This document shows positions 1-10,553 of a stretch of DNA of 45,767 nt, in pieces. The position numbers were made by a program, and so were the translations under genes. The notes beneath the pieces are model-generated. The model made no database searches, had not been told where the DNA came from, and saw nothing but the letters and a program-made list of their open reading frames with translations. Position 1 is the stretch's first letter. Every line of letters begins with the position of its first letter. Where the stretch lies: assembly GCA_009869945.1 (NCBI GenBank), contig WIXG01000505.1, forward strand, positions 1-45,767, written 5' to 3'. This stretch comes from Mesaphorura yosii (lineage: Eukaryota; Arthropoda; Collembola; Poduromorpha; Tullbergiidae).

Positions 1-480
1 CGATCGGCCAGTTTGTGTATTGCGTATCTGATGAAGCATCACCGAATGACTCTGCGCCGTGCGTACCACCACGTAAAGGTAATTTCACACACACGCACTG
101 ATAACAGCTGATAGAGCACATGAAATATGGCAAAGAATGTACGCAAAGGTGAATCACGGACGAGCAAATCATCAGGAATGCATTTAGCGTTCACTTTGCA
201 AAAACATTCGCTTAAAATACTTGACTCAGAGCCAAAAACGGAAATCATGAGACAAAAATTGCGTATTAGAACGAAGTTCTTCACGAGAATCACTTTTCTG
301 CTACTTCGCATCTACCCGGAAGTGTAGAAAGATGGGAAGAAACTTGCTATATAAATTATTGGCAACCTGAGTCGAATATTTCAGTGCCACATTTTTGGAA
401 CGCTGCGAGATGAGTCACGCAATAATTTTCTGCAACTTGTTCCCAGGCTCGTCGTTCAATCATTCGTCCGAACCCGGGTT
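1..480. other. Left-edge spacer, no gene seen
   Basis: Short open frames exist on both strands but none has family resemblance, credible splice sites or a signal peptide. The right part probably holds the promoter and 5' UTR of the small gene that begins near 537. Confidence 0.4.
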
Positions 481-536
481 TCTTCCGTCAGCTTCTCTCC
501 TACGAGACGAATCTCTTCGGGACCCCTTCCGTCAAA

Positions 537-831
537 ATGGTGTGGAACGGCGCGGCTGGCGGCTCGATTCCTGACCTGTACGAGCCCGAGTACCGGAACA
601 CACTGAACTTTCTGAACAAGTACGGGTCCCACGACCGCGTTGGCTGCAAGCACGTCCACGTGGCCTCGTGCACGGCTCTCGCCTCGCCGTTCTCTTCGAG
701 CAACGCCAAAGCGTCGATGCCCAGCCAGAGAAGCCACCACACGAGTACCTGGGGCGGAACCTCAAGAAGAGGCCACCATTTCCACTGACACGGTTTGCAG
801 GATCAAGAGTACCATTTTCACTACACTAAAG
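537..831 (+). CDS. Small unidentified protein gene, reading frame apparently broken
   Basis: I do not recognise this gene. An ATG at 537 follows AAA and opens a frame with a protein-like start (IPDLYEPEYR, then LNFLNKYG). That frame runs to 788 but turns low-quality after about 640. A different frame (codons starting at 719) gives a more natural C-terminus, with PEKPPHEYLGRNLKKRPPF followed by LTRFAGSRVPFSLH and a stop at about 829-831. An AATAAA signal follows at 918-923. Joining the two needs a frame change between about 625 and 720, where I see no intron of usable size. Options are a sequencing indel, a decayed gene, or only one frame being real. The size suggests a small, possibly mitochondrial or accessory protein, but that is inference. 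The neighbour on the right (DDX18) converges on it. Confidence 0.3.
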
Positions 832-917
832 TGAGGTGCTTCAATTAATTAAGTAAATACGCTATGAATATTATGCAAGTATGACGTCCATGTAAATATC
901 ACTCCGTCCGCCCGAGA

Positions 918-923
918 AATAAA
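918..923 (+). promoter_or_regulatory. Polyadenylation signal AATAAA
   Basis: Canonical hexamer about 90 bp after the putative stop of the small plus-strand gene. It supports a plus-strand transcript ending here, tail to tail with the minus-strand helicase gene that stops at 1021. Confidence 0.5.
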
Positions 924-1020
924 CATAAACGCACACACTCAAAATCAGAAATTCAAGAAGAATGTATTTACTGTAATCAGTAAACTTATATTAATTTAAC
1001 AAAGTTTAACGCAATTAATG

Positions 1021-3133
1021 TTAGTGTACTCGAGGCTTCTTGCGAAACATGTCAGTTTTCTTCTGCTCCATCGATTTCTTGCGCTTGGCTCCCAGCCCGG
1101 CCAAATCGCACGGCGGCGGTGTGTCGAATCCGAAGGACTTGGCGACTTCTTTCAAATTAAGCTGGCCCACATCGAAGATACTCTTCAGGCTGTGTGAGTC
1201 GTACGCTCGCAAGTACGCTTTGTACGCCTCCCTCGCTGATTGATTGAGAAAGTAGTTTGTCGAGATCAGTTTTTCGAGCTGAAGCTGCACATTCGCGACT
1301 TTGCTCCATTCCACTTCGATCTCAGCGACTGGAACCTTGGCCAGCTTCAAGTAGCGCAGAAACGGAAGCTCCTGCGGTGACAAAATCAGGAGGGCTCGCC
1401 CAGTGGCTTCCGCCCCACGCGCTGTCCGTCCGACTCGATGAATGTACTCTCGCGGGTCATCTGGTGGGTCGACTTGAACGATCCAGTCGACGTGAGGAAT
1501 GTCCAACCTGATAAATGACAAAGAGTACATGCAAAATCGGTAAAAATGCGTGGCGTGCAGTGAAACAAGCTGCTCGGGGTTCGAGACAGACTCAACTTAC
1601 CCTCTTGCAGCTACATCTGTACACAAAAGTATTCCACTCTCGGCTTGGCAGAATTGGAAAAATGTCGATGTTCGTTTAACTTGCTTTTGTTTGCCCTGCA
1701 TAATTGAAAATTGCTTCGACTTGGCATTGCATAATAGATTGCGAGTCCGCTAGTGCTGTGGTTGAATCTTACGTGAATACATGAGACGGGCAAGTCAATG
1801 TAGTTCAGTAGCTCATTATGGAATTTAACTGACAAGCAAGAGCTGAAGAATACCATCACCTTCCTTTTACGGTTTCTCTTCAAGAACGTGAATAGAAACA
1901 AGAATCTCTTGTCACTCGGGCACACCACATAGCCTATAAAGATAAGATTTTATGATTTATATCTTGCACTTTAATGGACTTTAACCGAAAACTGACTGAA
2001 ACAAATCTTGCCTTGCTCTAAGCCGTCGACAGTTGCTTCCTCTTTCGAATCATCGACACCAACATACATCGGCTCCTTTTTCAGCGCCAGTTTGGTCAGT
2101 TCCTCTATTTTCTTGGATGCTGTTGCACTGAACAGCATTGTCTGTCTCCTTTCTACGAAATACAGAATTGGTAACTTAGCTTAATTCCTCATGAAACTCA
2201 TTACTTAATTAAGACTTACTGGGAAGTATCTGGACAATTTTTCTCATTTCCTCTTCGAATCCAATTTGGAGAATGCGATCAGCTTCGTCAATTATCAGAC
2301 ACTGAAGATTCTTTGTGAGAAACTGTGGCGTGTTCATCAGATGATCCAAAAGACGCCCCGGAGTAGCAACTAAAACTGTTACTCCTTTGGTTAGCTTCTG
2401 TGCTTCCGCCTGCCGATTCGCTCCTCCCATGACCTGATAAATGAATCGAGTAAGTCTGAGTTAGTTCGGGAGTTAAGTTGAAACTAACTGTACGTTTAAG
2501 TAAATCAACTTAAGCTTACTAAGCCACATGTTTGTGCTGGGTGCTCTTCCATTATTTCTCGCAGTACTCCGAATGTCTGCATCGCTAACTCTCTTGTCGG
2601 AGAAATTATTATGCCTCCTGTACCATTTCTCGGTAGCATTCTGAAAACAAACCCAGTGTATTAATTACCAGTGGCAGTCATGAACATCCAAAGAAATTAT
2701 CCGCACTACTAGACTGCTACCTTAATTTTGAGCAAAGTAGCTCCACCACAGGAATGACAAAGGCCAGCGTCTTCCCTGAGCCCGTCTTGGCTGCACCCAC
2801 CAAGTCCCTGCCTTCCAATAAATGTGGTATGCACTTTGCTTGGATTTCGGTCATGGTCTTGAAGCCCATCTTCTCAATGGCTGTTCCAGTCGGCTCGGAG
2901 AGGTTCAGGGATGAAAACAGTGGGCCATCATTGGATCCAGCGCTGAGTTTTACTGCAGTTCCAGTGCTGGTGCCAGGAAGTTCTGACGCCGAAGGACCCG
3001 ACGGATCTTCAGTGTTTACAGTTTCAGCTGCACCTTCACCGACCTCCTCCTCCACCTTCACTTTCTTTGGTTTCTTTTTACCTATCTTGTTGAAGTTGTA
3101 CTTCTTGACGCCTGATTTATGGAAACTCTTCAT
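1021..3133 (-). CDS. DDX18: ATP-dependent RNA helicase DDX18 (Has1 homologue), 7 exons
   Basis: DEAD-box helicase acting in nucleolar large-subunit rRNA processing (family knowledge). Exons on the minus strand: 3133-2721, 2640-2520, 2433-2220, 2152-2012, 1933-1773, 1695-1601, 1507-1021; reading phase is kept at every junction and the product is 543 residues. Visible motifs in order: Q-motif region ([13 protein letters not shown]), Walker [32 protein letters not shown] in [13 protein letters not shown] in MLFSAT, then [17 protein letters not shown], and HRVGRTARG near the C-terminus. The FxFGF-type tail typical of DDX18 ([12 protein letters not shown]) and a basic end are present. The N-terminus is lysine-rich and shorter than in vertebrates. 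The start at 3133 is the first ATG; the open frame upstream lacks one. The intron between exons 4 and 5 has a GC donor. The gene shares a 375-bp divergent upstream region with MRPS9. Confidence 0.95.
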
Positions 3134-3508
3134 GGTTGATTCCAGAAATGGCAAATTAAAATTAACTAAACAAATTTGAACTCACTTTTCAAGGTTCAGT
3201 CTGGAACCCAACTGACTACAGCAGTTGCTTGCACGTGTGCGTGTTCAAATCTTCCATGCTCGCAACTCCCATGCTTTTATGCTACTGCATTTTCCTTGTT
3301 TCAAGCGCTCGTGTGTTAAGTTGAGCAGTAATACGAATTTTCTATCGTCGGACGGCGGCTCCTGCATTTCGCCCTTTGGTGACCAGGCCGAGAATAATCA
3401 TAATTTAAGACTGGAACTTATATCGTATCGTAATATCTTAGTTAGTGGTTATCTTTGTAGTATGTATTTTCACCCCTGAATCGAATTTTTATCCGAATCC
3501 GGGTAATA
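3134..3508. promoter_or_regulatory. Divergent intergenic region between DDX18 and MRPS9
   Basis: The 375 bp between two divergent start codons must hold both promoters, or one bidirectional promoter, plus the 5' UTRs. No TATA box in a convincing position was seen. On the minus strand a GTGAGT lies upstream of the DDX18 ATG and could be a 5'-UTR donor, but I could not pair it with an acceptor. Confidence 0.5.
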
Positions 3509-5242
3509 ATGGCGGCTTTGGCCTTGTTAAGACCAAGTCCAGGTTCGGTTTTGGGCTTTAGCAGAAGCGGGTCTGGAGCTATCATCGCCAGTGAAACTAG
3601 AGCCAGAATCAGTCGACATGTGGGGCTGTCGTATTGCCAAAGCAGAGGTATCACGGGCGCTTCACAAAACAGCCAGGAAATCCAGAAGTCTGCTTCGCCT
3701 TCGCCCCCAGAAGAGGTTTCGCAAGAAGGCGTCAAAGGAAATATCAGCAAAGCCATGCAATCGTATTTGGAACGAGCTAAGGAACATCGTAAGCTATCTA
3801 CTAATTATGACATTAGATATGAGAAGTAAGTATTGACTGAGTGATGCATGGCTTCTAGAACGGTTCATGAAAGAGCAGGAGCAAGAGTTTGTATTCGGGA
3901 AGAGGCACTTGGCCAACATGATGGGAAAGGATCCCGAATCCTTCACACAAAAGGATATTGACGTAACTGCCCAAATTATGATATTTGACCAATTCACGAC
4001 ATGTCTCTTAAGTGTGTGTGGGTATGTTTTAGGAAGCAATTCGTTATCTGTTTCCCTCTGGACTCTTTGAGCCAAAGGCTAGACCAAAGATGAGACCACC
4101 GGAGGAGATCTATCCTAAGCAGAAAGCGGCTCAATTTGACATCAATGGAAGGCCACATCACCCGTTCTTCTACACGGCGAAACCAAATTACTATTTTATT
4201 ATTCATGTAAGAATTGCTCGTCATCATAAAAACTGAACAAAGGCTCAAAATAGACATTTTGTTTACAGGAAATTGTCGGGAAATTACAGGCATTAAATTC
4301 TCAAGTTTTAGCAACCCAAACCAAGCTTATTGACCAGAGGTAAGGATAAAGGCTGCACAACTCCCACGAAATAATCAAATATCACATTTAAGATTGACTT
4401 ATTTATTGTTTTTGCTTTTTGCCTTTCTAGTGTTGACTTTGCTGGTACGGCTTGGATCAGCAAGGAAGATTTGGAAAAGCGAACACTAGAGCATTTGTCG
4501 GACGACCTTTACACTGAATTTGTCAACTGCATAGACAGGCTTGCCACGCATCCGAGGGGAGGAAGAGAACTAGAATACTTAAAGAGCTGGAGAAAGCCCC
4601 TCGTGACGCAGCGACTGCAGGATGTAATACCCGAAGTTACGTTAGAGCCAGATGGAAAACAAAGTGTAACTGTTAAAAGTAAGTTGTAATGAGTGTAGAA
4701 GCTTTTGCGCTTACCGACTGCATCGACTGTATGTCTCCCAACTTTTCATTAGTGTGCCGAAAGAAGAGAGCTAACGCGACAGTCACCGTGAGAATGCCTG
4801 GTACGGGAATTTTTAACATAAACGGGAAGGGCTTGGAGTACTTCGACACCATCAAACCACGCCAAATGCTAATCACTCCTCTGCAGCTCGTTGATTGGCT
4901 CGGTACAGTCGACATCACATGCACGGTCACGTCGATGTGTGATGGGACGGATATCATGGCGAAAACACGACCGGACGGAAATCGAAAAATATGTGAAGCG
5001 TACGCAATTCGATGGGGAATCGCCATGGGCCTCGCGGCATTGGGTAAATGAACCAAAGGAACTTTTTCAAATTATTTGATTAGAAATGACGATTGACTAA
5101 AAAGATTTGCATTGTGGTTATAGGCGCAGACGCGGAAAGACTGCGAATTGCTGGCCTTTTGACTCCTGACAGAAGGAGGAAGGAGAGAAGTCACATTGCG
5201 CATGACGGCGCGAGAGCGGCGTGGACGTGGAAGAAACGTTAA
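3509..5242 (+). CDS. MRPS9: Mitochondrial small ribosomal subunit protein uS9m (MRPS9), 7 exons
   Basis: Structural protein of the mitochondrial 28S subunit. Exons: 3509-3788, 3859-3962, 4033-4206, 4269-4339, 4431-4678, 4753-5043, 5124-5242; all junctions are GT-AG and in phase. The N-terminus is basic and Ser/Arg-rich, as expected for a mitochondrial targeting peptide. The MRPS9-specific middle region is clear ([20 protein letters not shown], then [14 protein letters not shown]). The C-terminal part is the universal S9 fold: basic [25 protein letters not shown], the [13 protein letters not shown] segment, and a WTWKKR-like basic tail. For exon 1 the donor at 3789 (GTAAGC) was chosen over a better-looking GTAAGT at 3826. 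Only the former keeps the frame into [15 protein letters not shown] and gives a normal 70-bp intron. Human MRPS9 is known to have the same layout. Confidence 0.95.
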
Positions 5243-5298
5243 TCGCGTATTTAGCTACAAACTATTTATTACAGCAAAAGGTTGTTTTTCATGATGTT

Positions 5299-5304
5299 AA
5301 TAAA
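5299..5304 (+). promoter_or_regulatory. Polyadenylation signal AATAAA of MRPS9
   Basis: Canonical hexamer 57 bp after the MRPS9 stop codon. Confidence 0.7.
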
Positions 5305-5705
5305 TCTACGATAAATCGGAAATGAGTTCCGAATTCCTTGAATCGCTCATTGGAATTATCTGGCATTGCGCTACGAAAATATTTGATTCTAATTCTGTAG
5401 TTGCGTAATCACTAATGCGACGGCATCGCATCAATGACTGATGATTTATCAACCAACAACTTCGTGTTGGTCAAAGTGTTTTGGTAATTTTGAGGAGAAA
5501 GGTGAGCTGATAAGAGTGAGACAAAAAGACTGACGAGCTTGGATTTTGAACATCGTTGATTCTTTGTCTTTTAAGCGTCTCAAAAAGTTATAAGTTAGCT
5601 GCGCCCTTGCCTTCCTTCCACTTCAGTTCATTAGCAACGCTATCACCATCATTTAGGCGACTAAACCGAAACCAATTCCAAGTTTAATCCGCGCGCGCAG
5701 GCAGG
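5305..5705. other. Spacer between MRPS9 and the first EF-hand gene
   Basis: About 400 bp with no coding frame I can support. The right end presumably contains the promoter and 5' UTR of the EF-hand gene, whose ATG at 5706 follows GCAGG. Confidence 0.5.
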
Positions 5706-8555
5706 ATGTCGAATCTGGATATTCCACCGGTTATTCCCCAGCCAGAGGTAAATTTCGTTCGGAAAACGGTAACTGTGCCCGTACTACGATGCATTTCACT
5801 GACTTACGTAGTTCTTTCTCTTCAAGTGCCTGGATCATTATGGCTTGGCCCCTTGCACGGCGGAGTACTTGGAGAGAATGCGCGAGGTCACGCGCCAGTG
5901 CAATTACAATGTCAAGAGTTTCTTCGAACAACATGATCCACTGGAGTTTGGCACCGTTTCGGGTCAGTACTCGCTGCTACTTGGTCACTGCTGCTTTATC
6001 TGTCTGATATTTTAATGATTGATTAAATGTCCCGGCCCAGATTTCATCTTCAAGTGCGTCATGCACGAAAAGTATGTCTGTCAAGCCGAATTCTCGATAG
6101 AGCAAGTGCAGCTCATCTCGGACTTCTTTCGAATGCCCGACGGTGCCGTCTGCTATCAGCGCCTGGTTGCGTTGATGCACTCAACAGCGAACATTGACCA
6201 GCAGCTTCGAGAATGCGCGTCAAAGGTTCCGTTTCCGGTCGTGTCAAACGCCCCACTTCGTGTAAGTCGAAGCCAAAACTATTTCAACGATTTGTACGAT
6301 GTTGATGCTGGTTTACACCTTCGCCTCGTCTTTACTGTGTGACAGCCCTGCGGGAAACGCGTGTTTGGCACGGAGCCGTGCATCCCATCAGTCCTCGAGC
6401 GTATGCGGTCAGCCTACTTTCGCCTCCGCATCAAAATCACAGAAAAATTTCGGTGTTATGATCCCACCTGCACTGGCCTCGTGTCTGAAGACAAGTTCCA
6501 ATGTGTGCTGAACGACACAATCGTCCCGGAGGCAGCGCTCACCGAACGCCAGTTGGACGCAATCACGAATTACTTTCGAGATTGTGGAGACACGATCAAC
6601 TACAAAAGGATGGCCGACATGTTCGATTCGAGTAGGTTACGTGCGTACACTTTGGATCTTTACGAAACCTGGCGTGGTATTAATTGGAGGATTTTTCCTG
6701 TTCAGCAATGAGTCTTCAACAGCAGATTCAACTAAACTACATCACCAAAAGGGACCAGCCACTCAAGCCAAAGGCGGTCACCATCTTGTGCGAGGAAGAC
6801 GAGAAGAAGGTGCAGGAAATCTGGTACAAAGTTGTCCAGCGAGCTGATCGCCACATTCTGACCACCCTAAGCGCCCACTTTGAGAAGGTGCCAGTTGCCA
6901 TTATTCAGCTGTTAATTTATAAATTTTCTAAATTGCCATTGTGTTAACTAACTCGAATTCTGCCTTTGTAAGTTCGCATACCGACAATCTGGCGAAACGA
7001 CAGTCATCCACCTGCAACGTTTCTTGAATTACATTGGCACAAGTTTGGCCGAGTCGGACTTTCAATTGCTGTGCAAGAAATACGCGACGAAGGATTACAA
7101 CGTCAACTTTCTGCAACTGGTCGAAGATTTGGATGACACGTATCATGAAAAAATTTGTCCACAACCGCCGCCAGCGCTGATTTTGGGAGTGAGCTCAAAT
7201 CTTTACAGTGTGGGGATGCGGAATGATTCCGCTTACGCAGTACACGTAAATAGTCAAGCGTCAATTTCATAGGCGGAAGGACCGGAAGAGATTGACTACG
7301 CATCATCGTTCATTGGAGGCGGGGCAGGCAAGAACAGTTCCGTCTGGGGCTATGGTGTCTGTCAGTGCGCCAGTGACAATGAGCACGCGTTGGGCGTATG
7401 TTTGCCACCCGACTCAAGCCGATTCTACGAGGGTGGACCGGTCTGTGGTGGTGCTGGCCGGCGGCCTGTTTGGGGTAAGGACTACGTCAAGAAAAGAATC
7501 GGTGCACTGCCCGGTCAGCGATACGCAGGCGCCTACGCTCTGTCTCCCACTGCTGGACTCTCCTCTGGAATCCCAACGGGCAAGGCGGGCGAATTGAGCC
7601 CAAAGCCCGGGCACAGTGAAGCCGTGGAAATCCGTCTGCTCATGGAAAGAATGCAACAGTACATTTATCGCTTCCGGGTTCGAACTAAGGACTTCTTCAT
7701 CGTAAGTCGGACTCGAGATTGTTCAATGCCTTCTCTTCGTACGCATTTGATCAATTTCTGTTTCAAAGTCGCTTGCCACTGTTGATTGCAGCCTTTTGAT
7801 AAGCTGAACACTGGCACTGTCAGCGCCAACCGCTTCCGACGCGCCTTGTGTAACATGGGAATGGGCTCCTACGGAAGGATCGTCTTCACTGAAGCCGAAT
7901 TCGATGCAATTATCAATTATTACAGACTGGCCGAAGATTCTTCAAAGGCTTGCTGGAGAAAATTCGATGCTGACATTGAATCAAGTAACTATTCACTGTA
8001 CAGAGCGCTTTATTTCGTTATAGTAATTTCCCATTTTACTGATAAACTTTTGTCTGGTTTAGTCTTCATACAGAAAGGAATCGAGCAAATTCCAAGTCTC
8101 CTGACGCCGTCGCCTGCCGTAATTGTTGGTCTCCCAAATCCTGGCGCAACAAACATGGAAGAAGTCCCATTGCGAATTCGTCAGCTGGCCCAATGTGCTG
8201 TCGCGAGACTCCGACATCGCGTGCTCGTTGAAAGCTGCAACATCAAATACTTCTTCAAAGGATTCGACAGGTGAGAAACTACCAAGTGAAAACTTATTGC
8301 TCTTCAGCTCTTCTTGAACAATTCTGCCTATTCTGCCCTTGCTTTAGATTTCACAACGGCCACGTCTCACGCCAGCAATTCAAGCAAACGCTTTCGATGC
8401 TGAACTACGACTTCACGGCCGAGGAACTCGAAGCCATGTCCGTCAAGTATTGTGATCATTTGGGATTCAATTACCTGAAGCTTCTGGTCGACATTGAGCC
8501 TGATTTCATGCCGAATGAAGTCGCCTTCCAGTCTGCATCTACGGCAGTTTGTTGA
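5706..8555 (+). CDS. Multi-EF-hand protein, EFCAB6-like, 10 exons
   Basis: Predicted exons: 5706-5747, 5827-5962, 6041-6261, 6346-6631, 6706-6887, 6973-7188, 7273-7701, 7792-7984, 8063-8270, 8348-8555; all are GT-AG and in phase, giving 706 residues. The protein repeats a module: an amphipathic helix, a loop like DPxxxGxVS, then a helix ending in a short Y/F-rich element. Examples are EQHDPLEFGTVSG, DPTCTGLVSEDKF, DKLNTGTVSANRF and FHNGHVSRQQF. Most loops lack the full set of Asp/Glu ligands, so many sites probably bind calcium weakly or not at all. Exon 7 carries a Gly/Pro-rich insert between modules. There is no signal peptide or membrane segment, so it is likely cytosolic. EFCAB6-type proteins in animals are linked to axonemes and sperm; that role here is inference. 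A related shorter gene follows at 8932, and the two could be parts of one ancestral or one actual gene. Confidence 0.75.
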
Positions 8556-8931
8556 GAGGATCAAATTACGCATTACGCAGATCTTTGACCCGTGTGTAGT
8601 GCAAAATTCTTGATTGTAATCATTTCAGATTTCAACAATGGAAAGTAATCGCAAAAATTTTTCAAAGTCAATAAATCGTACGAAATTCTCGACACTTGCC
8701 TTGCCGATTGTTGGTGGTTGAAGTTTTTAGCAAATTCCCTTGACAATTCTTCTGCCGCCGTTGATTCATTGTTAAAAATGGCATCAAATGCAATTCAAAG
8801 CATCAGCTTCTCACAACTTTGACAACAACTTTCATCTTCGCGGACTCGCTCTTGCATTATTTCTAAAAATCTGTCTACAAATCAACTGGTACCTACTCAC
8901 TCTCTACTGCGAACTTGGCTAACATTCGTTC
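8556..8931. other. Spacer between the two EF-hand gene models
   Basis: About 375 bp with the AATAAA signal at 8670 and no other supported feature. No strong splice acceptor just before 8932 was seen that would join the two models. Confidence 0.5.
8670..8675 (+). promoter_or_regulatory. Polyadenylation signal AATAAA after the first EF-hand gene
   Basis: Hexamer 115 bp after the stop at 8555. Its presence between the two EF-hand gene models favours separate transcripts. Confidence 0.5.
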
Positions 8932-10025
8932 ATGGATCCCACATCGACTGTCGAATGCTTGTACCCGCGGAACTCACAAATGCAGCCGAAATGGCAGGAG
9001 GAAGACATTCAGCGGATTATGTACAAGATTCAAGAGAGGGTAAAAGCCAAACACTTTAAATATAAGCGATTTGCAATTAGCTGGTTTCACAATTTTAACT
9101 GCTTTTAGATGGTCCGCTTCCGTCCCAAACTGCAAGACTTTCTCCAGGACCACGACTTCTTCAATCACGGCCGAATTAAGAGGATCGACTTCCACCGCGC
9201 CTTGGATCGGGCCGGGTTTCAGCTGACCCCGAGAGAGGTCGAGGTTTTGACGTGCTGGTAAGTTGGAGGGCCGCTCTTGACCTCCTTTCGCCTGCTCCGA
9301 GAATTTTCAGCACTAATGTGAATCTTTGTATGCACGGAAAGCTACACATCGCCAGACGACTCGACTGAGATTGAGTGGCGGTGCTTCCTGGAATTTGTTG
9401 ACTCCGTTTTTACGCTGAACCACCTTTGCTACGCCCCGCGCGTTCTTCCTCAGCCTTGGCGCCCACTTCGCGAGATGGACTACGACAAGCGGATGACCAA
9501 TGCTGAATTCTTTTTGCTGGATAGCGGCCTTCGTCGCCTGTCGAAACGAGTTCATGACCGTCGAATTGAGGTATAAAACGTGTAAACGCACAATAAATTG
9601 CAAAAATGGATCTGCAATAACGAATATTAATTGTTCATATCCCAGCTCAAGCCCATGTTTGAAGACTTTGATCGCCCACAATGCGGCCTCGTCTCCGAAA
9701 ATCAGTTCCACCGCGTGCTGCACACGTTCGGGCTGGCAAGCATCACGACTCCGAGCGAGCTGAATGCCATCATGAAGAGATTCCAGGTAAGAATTCGTTC
9801 AATACTAAATACGTGCAAGGTGCAACCTTAATGCTATTTGTATAACGATCGGTTATTTGCGCGTAGGTCATTCGCGGAGGTCAGAATGATTTTGATTACG
9901 TTGAATTCCTGGCGCATCTTGTTGGAATTCAGTATGTGCGGCAAATCACGCTGGCGGAGCAGAGCCCCACTGGAGTTGAGTGGTACAAGCAGAAACATCC
10001 GCTCTGTGGCTGCGATGCACCATGA
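8932..10025 (+). CDS. Short EF-hand protein related to the upstream gene, 5 exons
   Basis: Predicted exons: 8932-9039, 9109-9257, 9342-9570, 9646-9786, 9867-10025; in phase, 261 residues. Two modules of the same type as in the upstream gene are visible: a basic helix with MVRFRPKLQDFL, the loop DHDFFNHGRIKRIDF, and later MFEDFDRPQCGLVSENQF. The linker helix YTSPDDSTEIEWRCFLEFVD and a terminal DFDYVEFLAHLVG also match the module pattern. It shares the helix-Fx(L)xDxD opening with exon 7-8 of the upstream gene, so the two are probably tandem relatives or two halves of one long gene. The acceptor of exon 3 (GGAAAG) is pyrimidine-poor and is the least certain junction. An AATAAA follows at 10180. 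Confidence 0.7.
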
Positions 10026-10179
10026 TCCTGTCCCGTCCTACAGTTCTGCTCTCTTGCGTTCCAAGTTACCTCGAGAAGGAATCAAAATTTACTGGGCAAG
10101 AGAGCGTAGAATGCGAAACACGACTAAAATTTTATTTGAGACTAAAATGTTCATGTTCAACCAACTCAACATGAATGCA

Positions 10180-10185
10180 AATAAA
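10180..10185 (+). promoter_or_regulatory. Polyadenylation signal AATAAA of the second EF-hand gene
   Basis: Hexamer 155 bp after the stop codon and only 26 bp before the left inverted repeat that flanks the kinase gene. Confidence 0.6.
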
Positions 10186-10210
10186 TATCGTTGATTATGC
10201 GCAGACCTCC

Positions 10211-10251
10211 AGTAGTAAGCGAAACATGACTTGGCGCACTTTTTCCCCATG
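10211..10251 (+). repeat. Left arm of inverted repeat flanking the receptor kinase gene
   Basis: Begins AGTAGTAAGCGAAACATGAC and ends TTTTTCCCCATG. The reverse complement of 15523-15564 matches it over 41/42 bp with one single-base indel and one substitution. The arm starts just after the poly(A) signal of the preceding gene and 300 bp before the kinase start codon. Similarity stops at both ends, so it behaves as a discrete arm. Confidence 0.85.
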
Positions 10252-10553
10252 AAATGAACCCTAACCTTGAACTTTGAATTTAATTACATGAGAAATTAAA
10301 ATTTAATTTGTACATCAAATACTTTCTTACGTGTAGTACTGTGCTGGCATGTAATTTGTAACGAGTAACTTTCTTATTAGCAGCGAATGATGGAGATTCA
10401 CCCACGTTCATTAATTCAGATTCAGATTCACAATCACATTAAATTTACCATGTAAGAAACTACTCAATTGTCAATTATCAACCGTCTAGTCAAGATTACA
10501 GTTAATTTCGTTCACTTCGACTCCAAACTTTTTCGGCAGCCTTCCTTTTAAAA
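10252..10553. other. Upstream region of the receptor kinase gene
   Basis: AT-rich 300 bp between the left inverted repeat and the ATG. It presumably holds the promoter; no specific element could be supported. Confidence 0.4.

Noticed and set aside
456..765. Overlapping minus-strand open frames in the first kilobase
   Set aside because: Arg/Val-rich composition typical of antisense shadows, no splice or domain support.
3826..3858. GTAAGT donor of MRPS9 exon 1 giving a 33-bp intron
   Set aside because: The intron would be too short and would break the frame into the conserved [10 protein letters not shown] region; the GTAAGC donor at 3789 fits both.
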